DNA from: a filamentous cyanobacterium ESFC-1
GTDB lineage: Bacteria > Cyanobacteriota > Cyanobacteriia > Cyanobacteriales > Spirulinaceae
Assembly (NCBI GenBank): GCA_000380225.1
Contig: KB904821.1
Coordinates: 3,930,930 to 3,977,694, forward strand
DNA length: 46,765 nucleotides
Direction of reading: 5' to 3'
Within the stretch, counting starts at the first letter, position 1, and each line of letters starts with the position of its first letter. The notes below the pieces were generated by a model. That model was not told where the DNA came from, did not search any database, and was given only the letters and a program-made list of their open reading frames with translations. Made by a program: the position numbers and the translations under genes. Positions 44,318 through 46,765 of this stretch are shown here, piece after piece.

Positions 44318-45196
44318 ATGAAGACAATCCAACAACTCTTAAACTGGCGCAATTGCGCGATCGCGATCGCCACTCTATTTCTATGTATCGCTTGTGCGAC
44401 GGCTAACCCAGAAGCCAGCATCAGCGATCGCACCGCCATTGAACACCAAAATGATAAACCCGTCGCTTCTGAGATTGCCAGTAGCGAACCCAGCGTTCCT
44501 GTTATCGGTACTGCGGTAGAATATGCCACAGTAAACGGTGAAACTGTGACAGGATATCTCGCACAACCGGACAACGCCGAAGAACCCCTACCCGCCGTTA
44601 TCGCGATACATGAATGGTGGGGACTGAACGAGAACATCGAAGCAATGGCGCGTAAAATCGCCGGAGAAGGCTATACCGTCCTTGCCGTAGACTTATACAA
44701 CAATCAAACCGCCGAAACCCCCGAAAACGCCCGTCAATTGATGCAGTCCGTGATGGACAACCCCGCACCTGCCCGCAACAACCTCCAGCAAGCCTACGAT
44801 TACCTCGTCAACGAGCAGAGCGCCCCGAAAGTCGGTACAATAGGCTGGTGTTTTGGTGGGGCTTGGTCGCTACAAACCGCGTTAATGCTGCCAGAAACCC
44901 TGGATGCGACAGTCATTTACTACGGCGAATTAGTAACCGCAGCCGAGGAGTTAGCCACCCTGGAAATGCCAATTTTAGGGATTTTTGGCGCAGAAGATAG
45001 TTTGATTCCCGTGGCAAAAGTGCGCGAATTTGAGGAAACTCTGGCAGATTTAGATAAAAACGCCGAAATTATCATCTATGAAGATGCAGGCCACGCTTTT
45101 GCCAATCCTTCGGGCGATCGCTATGTCCCAGAAGCAGCAATGGCGGCTTGGGAAGAAACTAAAACTTTCTTCTCAGAATATCTCAAAAGTGAGTAA
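44318..45196 (+). CDS. Dienelactone-hydrolase-family lipoprotein
   Basis: The 292-residue protein has a lipoprotein-like signal (ATLFLCIACATA) with a plausible lipobox near LCIAC. The mature part is a DLH-type alpha/beta hydrolase. AIHEWWGLNENIEAMARKIA lies near 85-105. The nucleophile elbow G-x-C-x-G is at C178 (IGWCFGGAW). D227 (FGAEDSLIP) and H259 (EDAGHAFANPS) complete the triad. Cys replaces Ser, as is normal for this family. An exported DLH is less common than the cytosolic form. Substrates could be esters or lactones outside the plasma membrane. It lies 111 bp after the beta-helix gene and ends in a good terminator. Confidence 0.9.
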   Translation: MKTIQQLLNWRNCAIAIATLFLCIACATANPEASISDRTAIEHQNDKPVASEIASSEPSVPVIGTAVEYATVNGETVTGYLAQPDNAEEPLPAVIAIHEWWGLNENIEAMARKIAGEGYTVLAVDLYNNQTAETPENARQLMQSVMDNPAPARNNLQQAYDYLVNEQSAPKVGTIGWCFGGAWSLQTALMLPETLDATVIYYGELVTAAEELATLEMPILGIFGAEDSLIPVAKVREFEETLADLDKNAEIIIYEDAGHAFANPSGDRYVPEAAMAAWEETKTFFSEYLKSE

Positions 45197-45223
45197 TATA
45201 TCATGAAAAACTGAGATAGTATT

Positions 45224-45252
45224 AGCCCCAGATGTTGCATCTGTGGGCTTTT
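45224..45252 (+). terminator. Terminator after the dienelactone-hydrolase-like gene
   Basis: GCCCCAGATG (45225-45234) and CATCTGTGGGC (45238-45248) form a stem with a TTG loop and one unpaired base, followed by TTTTC. Confidence 0.75.
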
Positions 45253-45267
45253 CAGATAGATAAATGA

Positions 45268-46041
45268 TTAAGGATGATCGAGGGAATGAGGCTTTTCTAA
45301 ACCATTTTCCTTCATTAAAGCCCGATCGCCCATAATCTCAGAAGGCGCTCCATCCGCGACCAGATGACCTTGATTAAACAATAAAACGCGATCGCACACC
45401 TCCAAAATCAATTCGAGATCGTGAGACGCAATCAACTGACTTGTCGATGAAGCTTGCAGAAAATCAATCAGACGACGACGAGCGCGTAAATCCAAATTCG
45501 CACTCGGCTCATCGTACAATACCAAACGGGGCTGCATGGCAATCACCGACGCGATCGCGACCATACACTTTTCACCCCCCGATAAATGATGAGGAATGCG
45601 GTCAGCCAAAGACAAAACCCCAGTGGTCGTTAACGCCTCTGTGACCCGTTGTTCAACTTGATCCGGGGGAAAACCCATATTTTCCACCCCAAACGCCACA
45701 TCATCCCACACCGACGGACAAAACAACTGATCGGCAGGATTTTGAAACACCAAACCCACATCCGCATGAAACTTTCCGGCTTCAATGGGTCGATCGAACA
45801 CGCGAACTTCTCCAGATGTGGCCTTGAGAATGCCACAAATAGCTAGAAACAAAGTCGTTTTTCCGGCTCCATTTGCACCAATCGTCCCAACTTTTTCACC
45901 CGGATGAATCTGAAAATTAACATCTTCTAAAACTGGCTGTTGTTCGGGGTAAGCAAAAGATAAGTCAGAAGCCGCGATCGCGTAAACATCTGTTTCGGCT
46001 GACGGTTGGATGCGGGGGGCTTGTCCCTCGATTTGAGTCAT
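45268..46041 (-). CDS. cbiO: ECF-type (cobalt/nickel) transporter ATP-binding protein
   Basis: ATG 46041 (MTQIEGQAPR) gives 257 residues. A longer in-frame start at 46098 is less likely, and TGGAG lies 11 bases before the ATG. The nucleotide-binding domain is complete: Walker A GTIGANGAGKTTLF (about 63-76), Q-loop FQNPADQLF, signature LSGGEKCMVAIA and Walker B RLVLYDEPSANLD, with the H-switch ASHDL. VWDDVAFGVENMGF is typical of CbiO/EcfA. It energises uptake with the CbiQ-type protein that follows. The metal (Co or Ni) cannot be told from this subunit. Confidence 0.93.
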   Translation of the reverse strand: MTQIEGQAPRIQPSAETDVYAIAASDLSFAYPEQQPVLEDVNFQIHPGEKVGTIGANGAGKTTLFLAICGILKATSGEVRVFDRPIEAGKFHADVGLVFQNPADQLFCPSVWDDVAFGVENMGFPPDQVEQRVTEALTTTGVLSLADRIPHHLSGGEKCMVAIASVIAMQPRLVLYDEPSANLDLRARRRLIDFLQASSTSQLIASHDLELILEVCDRVLLFNQGHLVADGAPSEIMGDRALMKENGLEKPHSLDHP

Positions 46042-46221
46042 TCTGTTTGCACTCCAGGCTATGTAGCAATAGATTATACTTTTGGGCTTTGGTATCAAAC
46101 CAGTACAGCGCGATCGCGCCTAAATCGTGACTCAGTACGCCTCACGCCCTCGATCGTGACTCTCCCCCACTCCCCAAATCGCATTTGATTAATTTTAGAA
46201 AAATTCTAGGTCTTGAGACTT

Positions 46222-46765
46222 CTATCTCATCATTTCCAACAAAATAAATGTAGCAGCAATCGCCAAAGTTAGCCCCAACGCGATCGCATCTTGAGGGCGG
46301 ATTTGCTTCAGCCATACCCGTTCGCGGGATGAGGGTAAGTGACCATAGCCCCGCAAAATCATCGCTTCATACACCCGTTGCGATCGCTCATAACTGCGAA
46401 TCAACAAACTCCCCGCTAACCCAGCCAAACGGTCTAAATTGCGCCGATTCAAGCGATTGTTTTGAAACCCCCGCAACCGCATCGCTCGTTGCATCGTCGT
46501 CAAGGTTTGGCCAAACTCCTCGATATAGCGGTAAGACAACAACATCATATCCACAATCGTATGAGGCATCCCCAGCGATCGCAACGCCCGAATCGTCGTC
46601 AAAAATGGTGCTGTTCCGAATAAAATCAAACTCATCGTGATAATACAAATAAACCGGGTCGCGATCGCAATCACCGCAATACAACCCTCTTGTCGCAGGG
46701 TTAACCAGCCCCACTGCCACAACACCGTTTCCCCCGCCACAAACGGCAAAAAAATCACCACTGCG
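46222..46765 (-). CDS. cbiQ: ECF transporter transmembrane protein (CbiQ/EcfT type), N-terminus outside the window
   Basis: The frame is open to the right edge with no convincing start, so the 5' part is missing. Visible are membrane helices (LTLRQEGCIAVIAIATRFIC) and two coupling motifs of the A-R-G type (AMRLRGF at about two-fifths of this fragment and YEAMILRGYG near its end), which contact the ATPases. The last helix is DAIALGLTLAIAATFILLEMM. It is 180 bp upstream of cbiO on the same strand, so one transcription unit is likely. The cbiM/cbiN-type substrate subunit may lie beyond the edge. Confidence 0.9.
   Translation of the reverse strand, partial: AVVIFLPFVAGETVLWQWGWLTLRQEGCIAVIAIATRFICIITMSLILFGTAPFLTTIRALRSLGMPHTIVDMMLLSYRYIEEFGQTLTTMQRAMRLRGFQNNRLNRRNLDRLAGLAGSLLIRSYERSQRVYEAMILRGYGHLPSSRERVWLKQIRPQDAIALGLTLAIAATFILLEMMR

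Overview
The window comes from a cyanobacterium. The HIP1 octamer GCGATCGC is scattered through genes and spacers. The gene content agrees: a ferredoxin-type glutamate synthase, the F420-hydrogenase-beta-like divinyl chlorophyllide reductase (BciB type), the cyanobacterial DUF3155 and DUF3153 families, several Uma2-family genes, and the cyanobacterial rpsL-rpsG-fusA-tuf-rpsJ order. The intergenic heptamer arrays and dispersed palindromes suggest a larger-genome, perhaps filamentous, species. The species cannot be named from this sequence.

Layout. 1-0.98 kb: a TnpB-like gene cut by the left edge, followed by GC-rich tandem repeats. 1-5.6 kb: glsF on the minus strand. 6.2-9.5 kb: an exported phosphodiester glycosidase, a Uma2 remnant, a cupin mannose-6-phosphate isomerase-like protein and an IscA/SufA-type protein. 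9.5-14.6 kb: the str operon with a consensus promoter. 14.7-19.5 kb: cimA divergent from a small ferredoxin, two small genes of unknown role, a tandem array of ~120-bp palindromic units, and an unrecognised 345-residue protein. 19.6-23.6 kb, all minus strand: Uma2, ExbD, ExbB and two freshly duplicated Uma2 genes. 24-28.3 kb: a TPP riboswitch with thiC, tatC, and an SLH-domain protein. 28.3-31.7 kb: a GAF histidine kinase, a DUF3155 gene and two exported pentapeptide-repeat genes. 32.3-36.2 kb: bciB, a DUF362 gene, and a glutathione peroxidase overlapping an NAD-dependent epimerase. 36.8-40.9 kb: an alpha/beta-hydrolase-fold protein apparently lacking its catalytic Ser and His, a DUF3153 lipoprotein, a HEPN-like protein and a membrane protein. 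41.2-46.8 kb: a large outer-membrane-barrel plus beta-helix protein, a dienelactone-hydrolase-like lipoprotein, and CbiO/CbiQ of an ECF cobalt/nickel-type transporter cut by the right edge.

Most genes are housekeeping or conserved cyanobacterial genes. No defence island, prophage or CRISPR array is visible. The unexplained material is mainly (i) a ~160-185-bp dispersed intergenic element in three copies, one of them between 22-bp direct repeats; (ii) the 17.9-18.3 kb array of palindromic units; (iii) the 41.2-kb gene, whose architecture looks like an inverse-autotransporter-type barrel with a beta-helix passenger; (iv) a pseudo-hydrolase with an arginine-rich leader; and (v) a HEPN-like R-x4-H protein. 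All assignments rest on reading motifs by eye; no database search was run.
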